Under the pieces are notes generated by a model, which saw only the letters and a list, made by a program, of their open reading frames with translations, had not been told where the DNA came from and searched no databases. Below, in pieces: positions 9,423-21,060 of a stretch of 64,000 nucleotides of DNA. A program made the translations under genes and the position numbers. The stretch comes from Pomphorhynchus laevis (taxonomy: Eukaryota; Acanthocephala; Palaeacanthocephala; Echinorhynchida; Pomphorhynchidae), in assembly GCA_012934845.2 (NCBI GenBank), contig WNNJ02003295.1, positions 1-64,000 on the forward strand, in the 5' to 3' direction. Each line of letters opens with the position of its first letter. Positions within the stretch are counted from its first letter, which is position 1.

Positions 9423-12178
9423 TTAAGTTAGTACATTCTTCAGATTTCTCTTGAAGGACAAAATACTGGAGGCCGAAACCACTTGACTTGGTAGCTTATT
9501 CCAGCTTTTCCACGTTCGGTTGACAATTGTGTTAAATCTTCTTCGTGGACGAATGTGGGTCTTTAACGTGAGGTGATGTCCCGTCAATCTGTTTGAATTT
9601 CGAAGTTCGAACAGTTTGCGACAAACATGTTCCCTCTGCCCTTTTTGAACATTAAGCGCTGTCCACACAAACATTAAATCAGATGACTTTAAAGATTTCT
9701 TCACTGTGGTCACACCAAGTGCGTGAAGTCGAAAAATGAATGAGAGCTTGCGTTGGCTGGGTACAAGATGTGTGGCCTTGCGTAATATGGATTCGTACAT
9801 GTTCATCTCTGTCGTAGTTTCAGGGTGACAGGCAGGTGAAGCGTATCTCATTAAAGATAAGACATAAGCATTGTAAATTAACTTAAAACTGGATGCGTCA
9901 AGCTGGCCAATGGTCCTTCTAATAAGTCCTAAAATTCGACGACATTTAGCAACTGTGTGACTGGTATGTGGGATGGTCGATAAGCTTCTATTTACGATCA
10001 CTCCAAGGTCTTGAAATTGGAGAACTGTTTCAATTTCTCTTCCGTCAATGGTATATGATGAATTGATGTGTAGATGTCCGATACGCATATGTTTTGACTT
10101 ATCGGGGTTTAATACCAGTCCCCGTTGATTACACCATACCTTAATATTATCAATGTCTCTCTGGAGTATCATTGGATCTCGGCTATCGATTATTGGTCGC
10201 CAAATTTTCAAGTCGTCGGCATATAAACCACATGGACTCGAAATAGCTGTAGTAAGCTCGTTGATGTAAATAATGAAGAGCAATGGACTGAGTACCGATC
10301 CCTGAGGAACACCGCGTCCAGGATTTCTTGTTTTTGACATTTGTTTATTAGCTAATACAGTAATCTTCCGATTTCTAAGGAAGGAGTTAATCCAATTAAG
10401 GAGGGTTCCTCTGATGCCGTACTGTTCCAGCGTAATAAGGAGGACATCATAGTATATCCGATCAAATGCTTTGCTGAGGTCGAAAAACAAGACATCAACA
10501 CTAACTCCAGCCTCGGCATATCTGGTCCAATCACTCCTCGCAAGTATGAGGTTTGTGACAGTAGATCTTCCTGGGCGGAAACCATGCTGGTTGTCGCAGA
10601 GTACTTGGTTATCTTCTAGGTGCCCGATGATTCGTTTAAAAAGCAGTTTCTCTAGCACTTTACAAGCAACGCAGGTAAGGCTTATGGGCCGATAGTTGCT
10701 TGCTAGATTACGGTCGCCTTTTTTGTAGAGAGGTCGGATTATAGAACATTTCCAATCTGATGGTATACAGCCTGTTGACAAGGAGAAATCGAATATGGTG
10801 TGTAAAGGTTCATATATTACTGGTGCAAGTTCCCGAAGAAGAATTGGAGGAATATTGTCTGGTCCTGCCGCAATTGATCGTGGTAGCTTTAGAAGTTCGT
10901 TAAGAACCTCAAATTTATCAAATGGAGTAAATTCGTAACACGGATATTGAGCTGTGGAGAATCTGGGGCAATACTGACAGGTAGGACTCTCTAGCGTGAA
11001 TTGATCTAGGAAAATATTGGCAATTGCTTTGTCATCAGATGTGAGCTCACCGGTTGCCATAAATATAGAGTTAATATCAGACGTAGTTGATTTTAATGAG
11101 CTGATATGTTTAAACAATTTACTGGGAAATCTTTTTGATGATCGACAAAGATTGGAAACGAAGCACCTGCGTTTCTGACGTTTGAGTGCCGTAACTTGAT
11201 TTCGTAATTCCTTGTAATCGATCCAAGAACAATTCTGTTCTTTAAATTTTTTGTAAATTTTGTCTCTTGTCTTAATCATTTGTTTAATCTGCGAGTCAAA
11301 CCAAATGGGAGTTTTGTGGGATGTGCGCTGACGTTTTAAAGGGGAGAAGTAATTTAGAGCATTGATCAAAGTAGATTTGAAATTTTCCCAGCACTGATCG
11401 ATGCCAATTTCATATGGATTAGGCCATTGAATGTTTCGAATAGCTTGCGTCATACTTGCGAAATTCGCTTTGAAGGGATTCAATTCGGGTTTTGCCGAGG
11501 GGGCTGTTCTAAAGAGACTGACAGAAAGCGCCAGCCTAATGACACAATGATCACTGTGGCCAATAGGGGGCTGAGAGAGATTTCATCAATTGTGGGTTCC
11601 CCTCGTGATAAGCAGAGGTCTAAAATGGCAGATGATTGCTTCCTCCTTCTAGTGGGTTCGTGAATATGCTGGGTTAGATTGAGATCGTTGAACGTATCAA
11701 GGAGATTGGATGATTCAACATCACAACCATGTGTCGAAGTATATAGGTCCCAATTGACATGAGGCATATTGAAGTCTCCTAGGATAATGATCGGTGATAA
11801 GCTTGTTAGGTGATGTCGTAAAGAGATGCCAATCTTTTCAGTTGCGGAGCGCGGAGATCGGTAAAATAAACCGATTTTTAGTTTCTGTCTATCAGGAGAA
11901 GATACTGTTGCCCACAGATATTCGTTGTATGAATCATCTGATACAATGCTGTGCTCGATGATGGTTAACGGTTGCTTGACGTATAATATAACTCCACCTC
12001 CTTTTGAGGCGGTTCGATCCGATCGTATAACAAAGTAGCCTGGGATTGAGATTTCATTATCAGATATATCGTTGTTAAGCCAGGTTTCACTCAATGCTAT
12101 GATGTTTGTGTTCATTGAATTAACGAGACACAATATTTCGTCAAATTTGTTGTACATGCTTAAACAGTTAGAGTACAT
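9423..12178 (-). pseudogene. LINE A ORF2: APE endonuclease plus reverse transcriptase
   Basis: The endonuclease part (12178-about 11560) shows SETWLN, GGGVILYV, YRSPR and ILGDFNMPHVNWD motifs. The RT part (to 9423) shows AAGPDNIPP, NYRPISLTCVACKVLE, the catalytic FFDLSKAFDR, GVPQGSVLSPLLF and LYADDLKIW boxes, then a CR1-type C-terminal domain ending in WNKLPSQVV. The two parts are in different frames: the shift lies near 11560, just where the SDH motif of the endonuclease is expected, so this copy would give two truncated products. Otherwise the 686-residue RT frame is open. Confidence 0.85.
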
Positions 12179-12249
12179 GATGGAAATATTATTTTGAGAG
12201 TAACGGCAGTCGTGTGGTGTCTCTGTTGGTGTTGAAATTGGATTGATGT

Positions 12250-13494
12250 TTACGTGGTGGATGCACGAATCTGTGCGGCGGAGAGTGTCGATGGAACGCT
12301 TAGACGGATTCCGAGGCTGAATCGCGTATTTACCCTTCGCCGCACAACTTGAAAATTTTTCACAATTAGATTTTTTTCACCGTTTTGAATTCTTTGTTGA
12401 AGCTCTTTCCTTGCCGATTTCAATCTGTTTCTATCTTCAGTGCTGAGGTCAGGTAGAAGTCTGATACTGGAGCCCCTTAACTTAAAGGAATTCTTGATGA
12501 TTTGCTTACTAGTCTCGGGGCTATCAACAACAACTTTCAAAAGCCTTGGTTTGGTACCATCTTGTTTCTTCCCAATGCGAAAGAGGTGTATTACCTGTCT
12601 ATTTTGTTCGACTGATATTTCTGTTGGGAGAACAGTTGAAAGAACTTGCTTTACTGAATCAACATCATGTTTAATCCGGATGAGACTGTTTGGACTCGGT
12701 GATTCATTTAAATTTACAATGATAAAACATTTATCCCGATCGAATGTTCGGCGTTTATGTCGTTTAGGCTCAGATAGAATAGGTATATTGGGGTTATCAG
12801 TGTTGTTTACAGTGGATTTGGTATGATTTATCATTTGTTTTAGTGTTCCATCCATTTTATATAGACTATGGGTTGTTTGAGGACAATAAAAAGTTGGGAG
12901 TGCTGTGTGATGTGGTGCTTCTGTGTTTGTTTCCAGCCTTGGATGTGTTTTCTAAGTAATATGGAATGTTTGTTTCTGTGTACCCTTGTAAGAAATGGTG
13001 GAATTCTCTAGATTTGACGAATCCAGGAAATCAGATTTAAGGTTAGGTAAGGAAGTTTCAAGGGTTGTTGCCTTTACGATTCGCGATCTTGCATGTCCTC
13101 GTGTCCAAACTCGAGTAGGGGTAGATTTCCGGAATGTTGAAGTATCAGATGTTGCCGTTATGTTGATCGGAGCGATTTCATTGTCTAGTGAAGGTACTGT
13201 ATCTTGCTCGAATACTTCACATGTATAAGGGATATCTGATCGTAATGGTTTATCAGTGTATTCGGTTAGTGAGCGTAGATCGTTAATAGTCTTATTTAAA
13301 TTTGCAATTGCAAGAGCTGCACAGAAACCACAATAGAAATTGCGACTCGTCATTGTTTGAGAACTGTCTGAGGGGAAGCTTACTTTGGTCCATATCGTGC
13401 AGCCGTGAGAGTCACATGCCACTTCATTATCTGCGTACCTAACCGACTTTGTTGTATTGTTGTGTTTCGCTTGCTTGTTGGTCTTCTTTGTCAT
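12250..13494 (-). pseudogene. LINE A ORF1: zinc-finger / RRM-like nucleic-acid-binding protein
   Basis: The N-terminal part (13494-12955) has a CDSHGC..W and FYCGFCAAL Cys pattern, resembling the PHD-like finger of CR1 ORF1 proteins. The C-terminal part (from 12855) reads KCFIIVNLNES.. then LLKVVVDSPETSKQI, an RRM-like or chaperone-type fold. A single in-frame TAG at 12952-12954 separates the halves, and both halves are in the same frame. LINE C ORF1 at 45432 has the same architecture without a stop. Confidence 0.75.
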
Positions 13495-13564
13495 ATTTTT
13501 GTCATATAATGTGATATTGTACTGGAATTCAAATTTCCATCAATTTTTCAAACGGAAAATTCGT

Positions 13565-13690
13565 TATTGAATAATGGATCCGACCAACAGATTTCGTCTA
13601 TTGCGGTATCAATGGAATTTGATTTAAATTTCAATTTTGAGTTTTAAATTGTAAGAACTTTATATAATCAAGACAATTTTAAATTCTTTA
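13565..13690. other. Spacer between LINE A and the short tandem repeats
   Basis: AT-rich, no feature recognised. It may contain the extreme 5' end of LINE A. Confidence 0.4.
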
Positions 13691-14020
13691 ATCGTTGAAG
13701 TAATCGTTGTAATCGATATAATCGTTGTAAACGTTGTAATCGTAGCAATCGTAGAAATGTTATTGTAAGAACTTTAATAATCAATACTTTTTTTTGACGG
13801 ATTAATCAAAGCGAAAATCAATAAGATATCGGAAATGCGGATTGATCATCATTGTATTTACTTTAGATTGTAATCTGTTATTGTAATCTTTAGATTGTAA
13901 TATGCAATCTGTTATGGACATTTGCAATCTGTTATGGACATATGCAATCTGTTATGGACATATGTCCATATGGACATATGGACAATCTGTTATGGGCATA
14001 TGTCCATAACAGATTGCATT
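13690..14020. repeat. Two short-period tandem repeats at the 5' edge of the Penelope-like element
   Basis: 13690-13765 is a run of aatcgttgt-like 9-11-mers. 13890-14020 has four copies of gcaatctgttatggacatat, the last followed by an inverted copy (ggacatatgtccataacag). An apparent Met-start reading frame here runs through the repeat and is probably not the true N-terminus of the adjacent element. Confidence 0.75.
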
Positions 14021-14029
14021 GTATTATTG

Positions 14030-15621
14030 ACCATGACTCGTATAAACTCGCTATACACCAAAAGTTACGTAAATTCAAATTTCAATTGAAGAAACTAATA
14101 AGTCAAACACCGTTTAATTATATCCAACAACACCCTAACGAACGGTTTGTGAATCTTCGTAGATATATTAAAGAACAACCAGAATTCGTGAAAAATCTTT
14201 CTACAAAGCAATTTACTGATAATGAACTCAACGTACTCGGATTGGGATTAAATGTTTGCCCAACAACAAGGGAATTTAATTGTTTATGCTTCATCGAAAG
14301 TCTAAGAGAAACTACTAACAAAGCATTTCCGTTTGAAGTTGGCGGAAACGAAGTAGTACGGAAATACATAGCAAATGACATAAATATTCAAACTTTTGTA
14401 AATTTAAAACCAAACTCTACAAAACGAACGAGGAACTCAGAAAATATTATCACTGAACTATGCAAAATTCACAAAGACGATTTAATAGTTATTAAGAAAC
14501 TAGACAATAGTAACGAAGTCGTCATATGGTCTACTCCAGATTATAAAAAGGAGGCACTAAGACAACTCAATTCAAACTCCTATACAAAAATTGACGAAGA
14601 ATCAGTAAATATATCATTTAAAACGGTGTGTGATTGCATCTAAAGCTTGCCACTGACAACAGACATTCAAAAAAGAATCCTAGTAAATTCACCAAGAGTA
14701 GGTAAATTCTACATTCTACCAAAGATACATAAAGATATTTATCCGTGCCCGGGAAGACCAATAGTTTCCAATATTGGGACATCCACGGAGCGAGTATCTA
14801 AATATGTACATATCCTCATATTACCAGCATTACAATGTGTAGACTCGTACCTACCGGATTCCGATACTTTTGAGAAAAATAGAACCCTTAAATTGCTCGA
14901 CAAAGTTCAAAGTCATGGTACCCTGGATGTTGAGTCGCTGTATACTTCCATTCCGCTAGATGAAGATATAAACGTTTTAGGGGAATACCTAATAAGAAAA
15001 TGTTCATGGGCATGTAACAGAGTATCGAACATAATAACGATGCTTCATTGCACACTTAAAAATAACATCTTCCAGTTTGATAACGAGGTGTATCGACATA
15101 CAATTGGATGTACAATGAGGACAAGTGTCGTACCTGTCTTCGCATATCTGTATGTAGCGGCAATCGAAGAAAAAATTATAACATCTTGTACAAAACAGCC
15201 AAAACATTTTCTGCGATGCATAGATGACATTTGGCTCATGTAAGATAGCGACGAACAATCACTGCGATCTTGGGTGGAACATCTGAATCGCCAGAGCCCA
15301 TTGAAGTTCAAATTAGAACAAATTTCGCATGAAACTGTTTCATTCATAGGAATTGAGGTATTCCGGGAAAATTTTACTTTACATACACGCGTTTTTAGAA
15401 AACCAACGTGGAAACCCGTATACCTTTACGCTTCTAGTTGCCATACTCCACAAATCAAACGAAATTTAATATGTAATGATGTACGACGGATTAAAAAATT
15501 ATGCTCTCGAAATGATAACTTTCTCATACAAACGGATCGCCTAAGTGAGGATTTAATAAGACGAGGATATAAACGACGGCAAATTCAAACAGTTATTAAT
15601 AAGTTTAAATGGAAAAAATAG
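14030..15621 (+). pseudogene. Penelope-like reverse transcriptase
   Basis: The first part (to 14643) contains the long helical N-terminal region with DLIVIKKLDNSNEVVIW. The second (14647-15243) has FYILPKIHK, PGRPIVSNIG, LDVESLYTSIP and FLRCIDDIWLM, which are the Penelope-type RT signatures; the catalytic box is CIDD where YIDD is usual. The third (15274-15621) has SFIGIEVF, SCHTPQIKRN and RGYKRRQIQ, matching the region after the RT palm. TAA stops at 14641 and 15241 interrupt what is otherwise one frame series. Confidence 0.85.
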
Positions 15622-15982
15622 AAAATCGCTATTTATTTATGAACAAACAGTAAACCAGCCAATTAGAATATCTATAGAATATAATCCTTCATTTATTAAA
15701 CTTGATAAAGTCGTTCAATCTGCGATCAAAAAGTCCACACAAACAACCGGAATCAAAATCAATAATGTTAAAATTTGTTACAAACCACCAAGAATAATAA
15801 GAGATATCTTAACGAGCTCCAGTTTCCCTGAAAAAGCTTCAAAAGAAATAGAAATAAATGGTTCAGAACCGTGTAATGACAGGCGTTGCAAAACATGAGC
15901 AGACATATCACCATCAACCGCCTTTAATAGCGTGTCAACTGGGCTAGAATACAAAGTTCAAAACAACAATATGCAAAACTAT

Positions 15983-16277
15983 AGGAATTATATACTTGTT
16001 AGAATGCACAGTCTGTCATGTACAGTACGTAGGCGAAACCGGTGACTCTACGAACATAAGAAACAACCTAAGGAGTTATCAGATTAAAACAAAGAATGAA
16101 AGCTAGGATTCAGCCGTTATCCATATCCAGAGTAAGCCTGACCACTCTTTTAAAATAAAGATAATCAACAGTAAACTAACCGATTTACATCGCAGAAAAA
16201 GACAGAAACTTTATTGGACTGCGCAATTAATGACTGAACTCCAAGGCACATTAACGAAGAAAAGACTAAATTTGTAA
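15983..16277 (+). pseudogene. GIY-YIG endonuclease domain of Penelope-like element 1
   Basis: Reads GIIYLLECTVCHVQYVGETG, the GIY...YVG core with the Cys pair usual for Penelope endonucleases. After a stop and a frame change, a C-terminal segment with HRRKRQKLYWTAQLM follows. This nuclease nicks target DNA for integration. The domain is broken in this copy. Confidence 0.8.
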
Positions 16278-16429
16278 AGTGTAGATTCTTCCATGTTTAC
16301 TAAATAGTATGTGTATATGTACTACGTGCAAGTTGTAGAATATTCTTATCTTAAAATAAAGATAAGAAGACAGTAAGGTCGAAACGCCGTAAAATAAATT
16401 ACTGTCAATTGCCGGTATTTTTCTATAAA

Positions 16430-17720
16430 AAGAAATATATGATAAAATCTACAGGGAGAGATCCCGGTAGTGCCAATACTGTTGTGTCATCTAGACTGAT
16501 GGCATAACAGTATTGAACCCGAGCAACTTTGGTGTGAAAATATCCTAAACAGTGTAGATACTCTGCGCCGCACTACCTGAATATTTTTGATAGTGATATT
16601 GTCTCTCCTTTCACACACGTCTATTTAGTTTCATTCAGTTTCTATCGTCAGACTATGCCTTTCAAGAGCTTCAAACCAGAACCTTTTAAGGCGGATGAAT
16701 GCTTTAAAAAGAGAATACATACGTCAGAATTATCTAGCACAACTTTCAAAAGTTGTGGTTTTGTCCGCTCTTTTTCCCATTTTCCTAACTTAAAAAGGAT
16801 AAGAACTCGAATGTCTACAGTGAAAAAGACTTGGCAGGTGAGATAAAAAAATTTATTGGAGTTGACGTCGTGATTTATACGGACGAGGTTGTTGAGATAC
16901 TCATATTCAAGCAAATTAGCTATTAGAAGACAACGAGAACGATCGTATTTTTCTACCTGTTTCAGACCTCGATGTGGCCTCGAATGATTTATTGTCGTAG
17001 AAGTCATAGTAACCGAAGCCTCATTCAATGAATTGGTAAAACTGTGGTTGATCACCGGCAGATCACAAGAAGGAGCTATCGCGATATCACCAATATAACA
17101 TGTCGAATCAGGTACATTATCTTTATCAGCGACCGTATTGGATCTCCCATACGGTGAAGTGTTGCTATGTTAAGAAGGTACAAATGTATTATTGTAATCG
17201 TGATTAGAGCGGGTGACGAGTGTAGGGTGAAAAGGGCTTGAACTTGACTGAAAATATGATGGCATGTAACCACTAGCGACGTTAAAACAATTGAGATATT
17301 TAGACTACTGGGATTGCTTAGAATATTTAAATTATTAATCAAACTCGATGTAGGCGAAGAGAACACAGTTGAGGTGTTTGCGGTACACTGTTCATCTGAA
17401 ACGCTTGATGATAGAAAATACCTGTTTAATAGTGGAAATTTTTCATTGTCCTTAATCACAAGTTTATCCATTGTGCTCGTTGATCCGAAATGTGCTGCAC
17501 AACAAAAACCGCACATGAATGGTCTATCGGCATAAGGGAATATACTGTTTGAAGGCATGGCGACGAAAGTCCATGCATTGCATCCCGCACCATCACATTT
17601 CACTTGTTGATTGGCAAACTCTTTTGTTATACTGTCCTGCGACATCCCTTATATATTTCTCACTTTACTCGCGTATTTTTTGTATGATTGTAATGATATA
17701 TAATAATGTAACTCGCACGC
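16430..17720 (-). mobile_element. LINE A copy 3: ORF1 remnant
   Basis: 17645-17076 shows KCDGAGCNAWTFV and FMCGFCCAAH (the ORF1 zinc finger). 17055-16648 shows RCLLIANL..VRINHDVNS and LLKVVLDNSD (the RRM-like part). It is clearly diverged from the 12.2-13.5 kb copy and frame-broken between the two halves. The left part to about 16430 resembles the ORF1-ORF2 junction of copy 1. ORF2 is absent. Confidence 0.75.
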
Positions 17721-17729
17721 GGAAGCTGA

Positions 17730-18035
17730 TGTAAAGTAGGTTCTATTAATGGTCAGACAATCTCAGTAACTAGGTAAGCAATCCTATTAGGGAATAACCG
17801 TCAGAACTGTCAAATCCCACAGCAGTACGGTCGTTGTAAGGGTGTCGTAAGGTTGAAATTTAGAAAATTGTTGTGAGTTTAAGTGTGTGTTTAAGCTTGT
17901 AAGTATTTATATCTAAGACTATTTTTTAACCAGTGATTTTAAACAAAAATTAGTAGTTATATTTTTCATATTGATTCGTTCTAATATTTCATTCATTTAC
18001 ACTAAGCAGTGTTAGTCATCAAACATATCTAGCAA
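17730..18035. other. Unassigned spacer
   Basis: Probably the 5' UTR remnant of LINE A copy 3 or host sequence. It has two short direct repeats (gtcgttgtaag / gtcgtaaggtt) but no gene. Confidence 0.35.
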
Positions 18036-18797
18036 AATATTTTGTGAATTCGCTGCCAATGTTCACGACAGCGCACTGTAAGCTCGTACATGCCAGATAA
18101 AAATGAAAAATATAGAATAAAAAAGTTAAAATTATACTTAGTTCACTCCACTACTACATTTCGTAGGATTTTCTTCGCAGAGTAAACTGTAGGGGCATAA
18201 ACGATTTTACTTGGGAGATTTTTTATACATTCCACGTTCAGTCGACAATAGTCGTAAATCTTTTCTTTGGTCGACGATGCATCTTCAAAGTTAGGTGATG
18301 ACTTCTCATTCTTTTCGAATGGCGAATTTTGAAAATGTTTCTACAAATATGTTCCCTGTGTTCTCTTTGTCTTGTGTGACATACCACGCGAGCATCATAT
18401 CTGATATACATAGAGGCTTTTCAACCCTAGGTACGCCTACTACTGCGAGTCTTGATGTCAATGGAAGCTGGCGAGTGATAGTTACCACGTGTGTGGCATT
18501 ATGCATATAGATTGGCGTTATGCATATAAATTATATAATATATATAATTTCACAATATATTCATCTCAATTCTATCATGAGGATAGCAAGAAGGAGATGT
18601 ATGTAACATCAAAAATAAGATGTATGCATTATATATTAGTCAAAAACTAGACTGGTAAACTGACCAAGAGTCCTTCTAATACTCTCTATAATTCGTCGAC
18701 ATTTATTAACTGTGTGAAGAAAATGTGTTTTGTCTATGGATTTTCATTTACGATCACTTCGAGATCTTGAAATTCGGAAACGATGCCGATCACATCA

Positions 18798-21060
18798 TTA
18801 ATAATAATAATAATAATACAAATTTATTTAATGTGGCAAATGCGTACAAGCTGTACGCTTACAAGTCCACAAACAAAAATGAGAAAGTCAAGCAGTTAAA
18901 TTGTTCAGATGGGATCGGATTTGTCGTTTGAAGCACTGCAGGGAAGTTGATTGGCGTATATGAATGGGCAGATGATTCCACGATAGAGGAGCAGCCACCA
19001 GGAAGGAGCGGAGTCCAAAGGAGGTAGAGTAGTTTGGGACATGTAAAAGAAGGGAATTACAGGAACGCAAGGAACAGTAAACAGGACGGGAATTATCAAG
19101 AAAAGGAAGGTTGAGAAATGAAGGGGTATGAAAAGTTACAAGGCGGAAAGCAACGATAAGAAGACGAATTTGAACACGACAATAAATTGTAGGCAAATCG
19201 AGAGAAGCAAGATGGTAGGATGTGTGATCAAAACGACGAAGACGGAGGAGAATTCGGACAGCTGCGTTGACGATGCGTTGTAGGGGAAGAAGAGTGGATT
19301 TAGGTGAGTTGGAAAATAGACTAAGACAATAATCGAGTCTAGAAAAAAGAAGAGATGATATGAGAGTCATACAAGAAGGGAAATCGATCAATCTACGAAC
19401 TTGACGGAGGTTGCGGAGTATCAAGGTAGATGAGCGTACTTTATCTCTAACGAAAGGTTTAAGTGAAAGTCGGTTGTCAAAATGGAAGCCTAGGAAAACG
19501 AGATTATCAACGATAGGAAGAATTGTAGAATTTAATGATACGGAGGGAGGTTCGAAGCCGAGGCGTCGAGGTAGGATCCACATAATTTTGGATTTATCAG
19601 GATTCAGAGAAAGGCGAAGGGAAGAAAGATGATTGGAAATTGAGACAAGACAGTCGGAAGCAGAAACACTAAGATCGCGAATACGATAAACAGGTGCATG
19701 AGCATAGATGAGAATGTCATCAGCATATTGCATAACATGGAAGTTAAATTTATGAGAAATCGAAGACAAATCACCAAGAAGAAGAGAGAAAAGTATAGGG
19801 CCTAATACGGAGCCTTGCGGAACACCGGACGGAATGGACGAAGGATGGGAGAGAGAAGAGTTAGAATATACGCGAAATGTACGGTTTGATAGATATGAAG
19901 AAAACCATGATACAGTGGGTAAAGAGAAGCCATAATCATGACGAAGGCGATGGAGAAGAATCGAGTGATCGACGATGTCAAAAGCAGACGATAGATCAAG
20001 AGAAACTATGACACTACATAATTTATGATCGCGCGATATGAGTAAGTCGTTATAAACTTTAAGACATGCAATTTCGGTAGAGTAATTAGAGCGAAAAGCG
20101 GCTTGGAAGGGAGGAAATAAGTTAGAGGAATAGAGATATGTATTAACTTGCTTAAGAACGAGACGCTCAAGGAGTTTAGAGAGGGTTGGGAGAAGTGAAA
20201 TAGGACGGTACGAAGATGGTAGTGAGGAGTCGAGAGATTGCTTTTTGATGATAGGACGAACAGTGGCGCATTTCCAGATGGAAGGAAATGTACAGCTACG
20301 GATGGAGGAGTTGAACAATGTGGTTAGGAAGGGTAAGATAAGAGTGCAGATATTTTTAAGTAAGTGAGTGGGAATTGGGTCAGAAGGAGAGGTTTTATTA
20401 GGTAATGACAGCAGAACCGAAGAAACTTCATCAGACGAAACGGGAAGAAGGTGGAATAGTTCTGGGAGGGAAGTATTTAAAGATAAGAGTGGGTACAAGG
20501 GGGCTATGGGTAGTAGGGAAAATAAATTAGATAGCTTAGTTTGTAGATAAGAAGAAAATTCATCAGGATTTATATTACAAGGGGTAGATGATCGTGAAAG
20601 AATTGAGTTTAAGATTTTCCAATGAGATTTCGAGTTGGAAGATGACTCGAGTTGATTTCGCCAAAAGAGAGTACGTTTAGTACGTATAAGAATGAGATGT
20701 GAACGGCGTTGAGAAAAGTAAGAATCACAAAGATTTGGAGGGAGTGAGTTGGGTGAACGTTTAAGAAAGCGTTTATACATACGAAAAGAGTGACGGAGTC
20801 GACGCTTAGAAAGACTACAGTCAGAATCGAACCAGGGAGCATGGCGCAAGCGCTGGGAACGTCGAAGTCGACTAGGTAGAAGGTTATTGAGGATCGACGT
20901 AAGTTCAGAATCAAACAGAATGCAGAGATCATCGGGAGAGAGATAGTTAAGAGGAAGTGAAAAGAGTGAAGAATTGAGTAAGGCTGTGCAGAGAATAGGG
21001 ATATCGAGAAGCTTCCAGGGTCGACTAGGTGTAGATAATGGTATCGTGTGGTACTAGTGT
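18798..21060 (-). mobile_element. LINE D copy 1: L2-like non-LTR retrotransposon, 5'-truncated
   Basis: The 3' end on the left carries a (TAA)n tail and the family hairpin (GCGTAC-loop-GTACGC before ATTTGCCACATT). The open RT frame reaches 20849, and remnants of the endonuclease-RT junction continue to about 21060 in another frame. It interrupts LINE A copy 2. The second LINE D copy at 34.2-36.9 kb is very similar and reaches further 5'. Confidence 0.85.
18888..20849 (-). CDS. LINE D reverse transcriptase (intact 653-residue frame)
   Basis: Motifs in order are APWFDSDC, NKTSPSDPIPT, SSYRPISLLPTLSKLLERL, VSLDLSSAFDIVDHSI (catalytic D), GVPQGSVLGPILFSLLL, QYADDILIYAH (YADD) and LNPDKSKIMWILP, then the post-RT domain ending in WNHLPIHIRQST. 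The RT is uninterrupted, which is rare in this window. The N-terminal endonuclease is missing because of 5' truncation, so the element could not move by itself. Confidence 0.85.
   Translation of the reverse strand: MRHAPWFDSDCSLSKRRLRHSFRMYKRFLKRSPNSLPPNLCDSYFSQRRSHLILIRTKRTLFWRNQLESSSNSKSHWKILNSILSRSSTPCNINPDEFSSYLQTKLSNLFSLLPIAPLYPLLSLNTSLPELFHLLPVSSDEVSSVLLSLPNKTSPSDPIPTHLLKNICTLILPFLTTLFNSSIRSCTFPSIWKCATVRPIIKKQSLDSSLPSSYRPISLLPTLSKLLERLVLKQVNTYLYSSNLFPPFQAAFRSNYSTEIACLKVYNDLLISRDHKLCSVIVSLDLSSAFDIVDHSILLHRLRHDYGFSLPTVSWFSSYLSNRTFRVYSNSSLSHPSSIPSGVPQGSVLGPILFSLLLGDLSSISHKFNFHVMQYADDILIYAHAPVYRIRDLSVSASDCLVSISNHLSSLRLSLNPDKSKIMWILPRRLGFEPPSVSLNSTILPIVDNLVFLGFHFDNRLSLKPFVRDKVRSSTLILRNLRQVRRLIDFPSCMTLISSLLFSRLDYCLSLFSNSPKSTLLPLQRIVNAAVRILLRLRRFDHTSYHLASLDLPTIYCRVQIRLLIVAFRLVTFHTPSFLNLPFLDNSRPVYCSLRSCNSLLLHVPNYSTSFGLRSFLVAAPLSWNHLPIHIRQSTSLQCFKRQIRSHLNNLTA

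Larger units (their letters stand above)
9314..13560 (-). mobile_element. LINE A copy 1: nearly complete CR1-like non-LTR retrotransposon
   Basis: The element reads right to left: 5' region to about 13560, ORF1 (13494-12250), ORF2 (12178-9423), 3' UTR and a terminal (ATT)n microsatellite at 9314-9337. Only one in-frame stop (ORF1) and one frameshift (endonuclease part of ORF2) are seen, so insertion was recent compared with other copies in the window. Two-ORF design, ORF1 with a PHD-like zinc finger, APE endonuclease and microsatellite 3' end all fit the CR1 group. Further copies: 16.4-17.7 kb (ORF1 only) and a copy split across 18.0-30.4 kb. Confidence 0.85.
14021..16400 (+). mobile_element. 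Penelope-like element 1 (RT + GIY-YIG)
   Basis: N-terminal region, RT core and C-terminal endonuclease follow in the normal Penelope order. After the ORFs comes a possible 3' end with a 7-bp inverted repeat (acagtaa..ttactgt) enclosing ggtcgaaacgccg at about 16370-16412, a GAAAC box of the kind seen at Penelope hammerheads. Several stops and frame changes make it non-functional, but it is close to full length. Confidence 0.8.

Noticed and set aside
10352-10695. Short ORFs on both strands inside the LINE A RT
   Set aside because: Shadows of the 686-residue RT frame in other frames. The same applies to most ORFs of 60-130 residues inside 18.9-20.9, 34.2-36.9, 45.4-49.4 and 62.9-64 kb.
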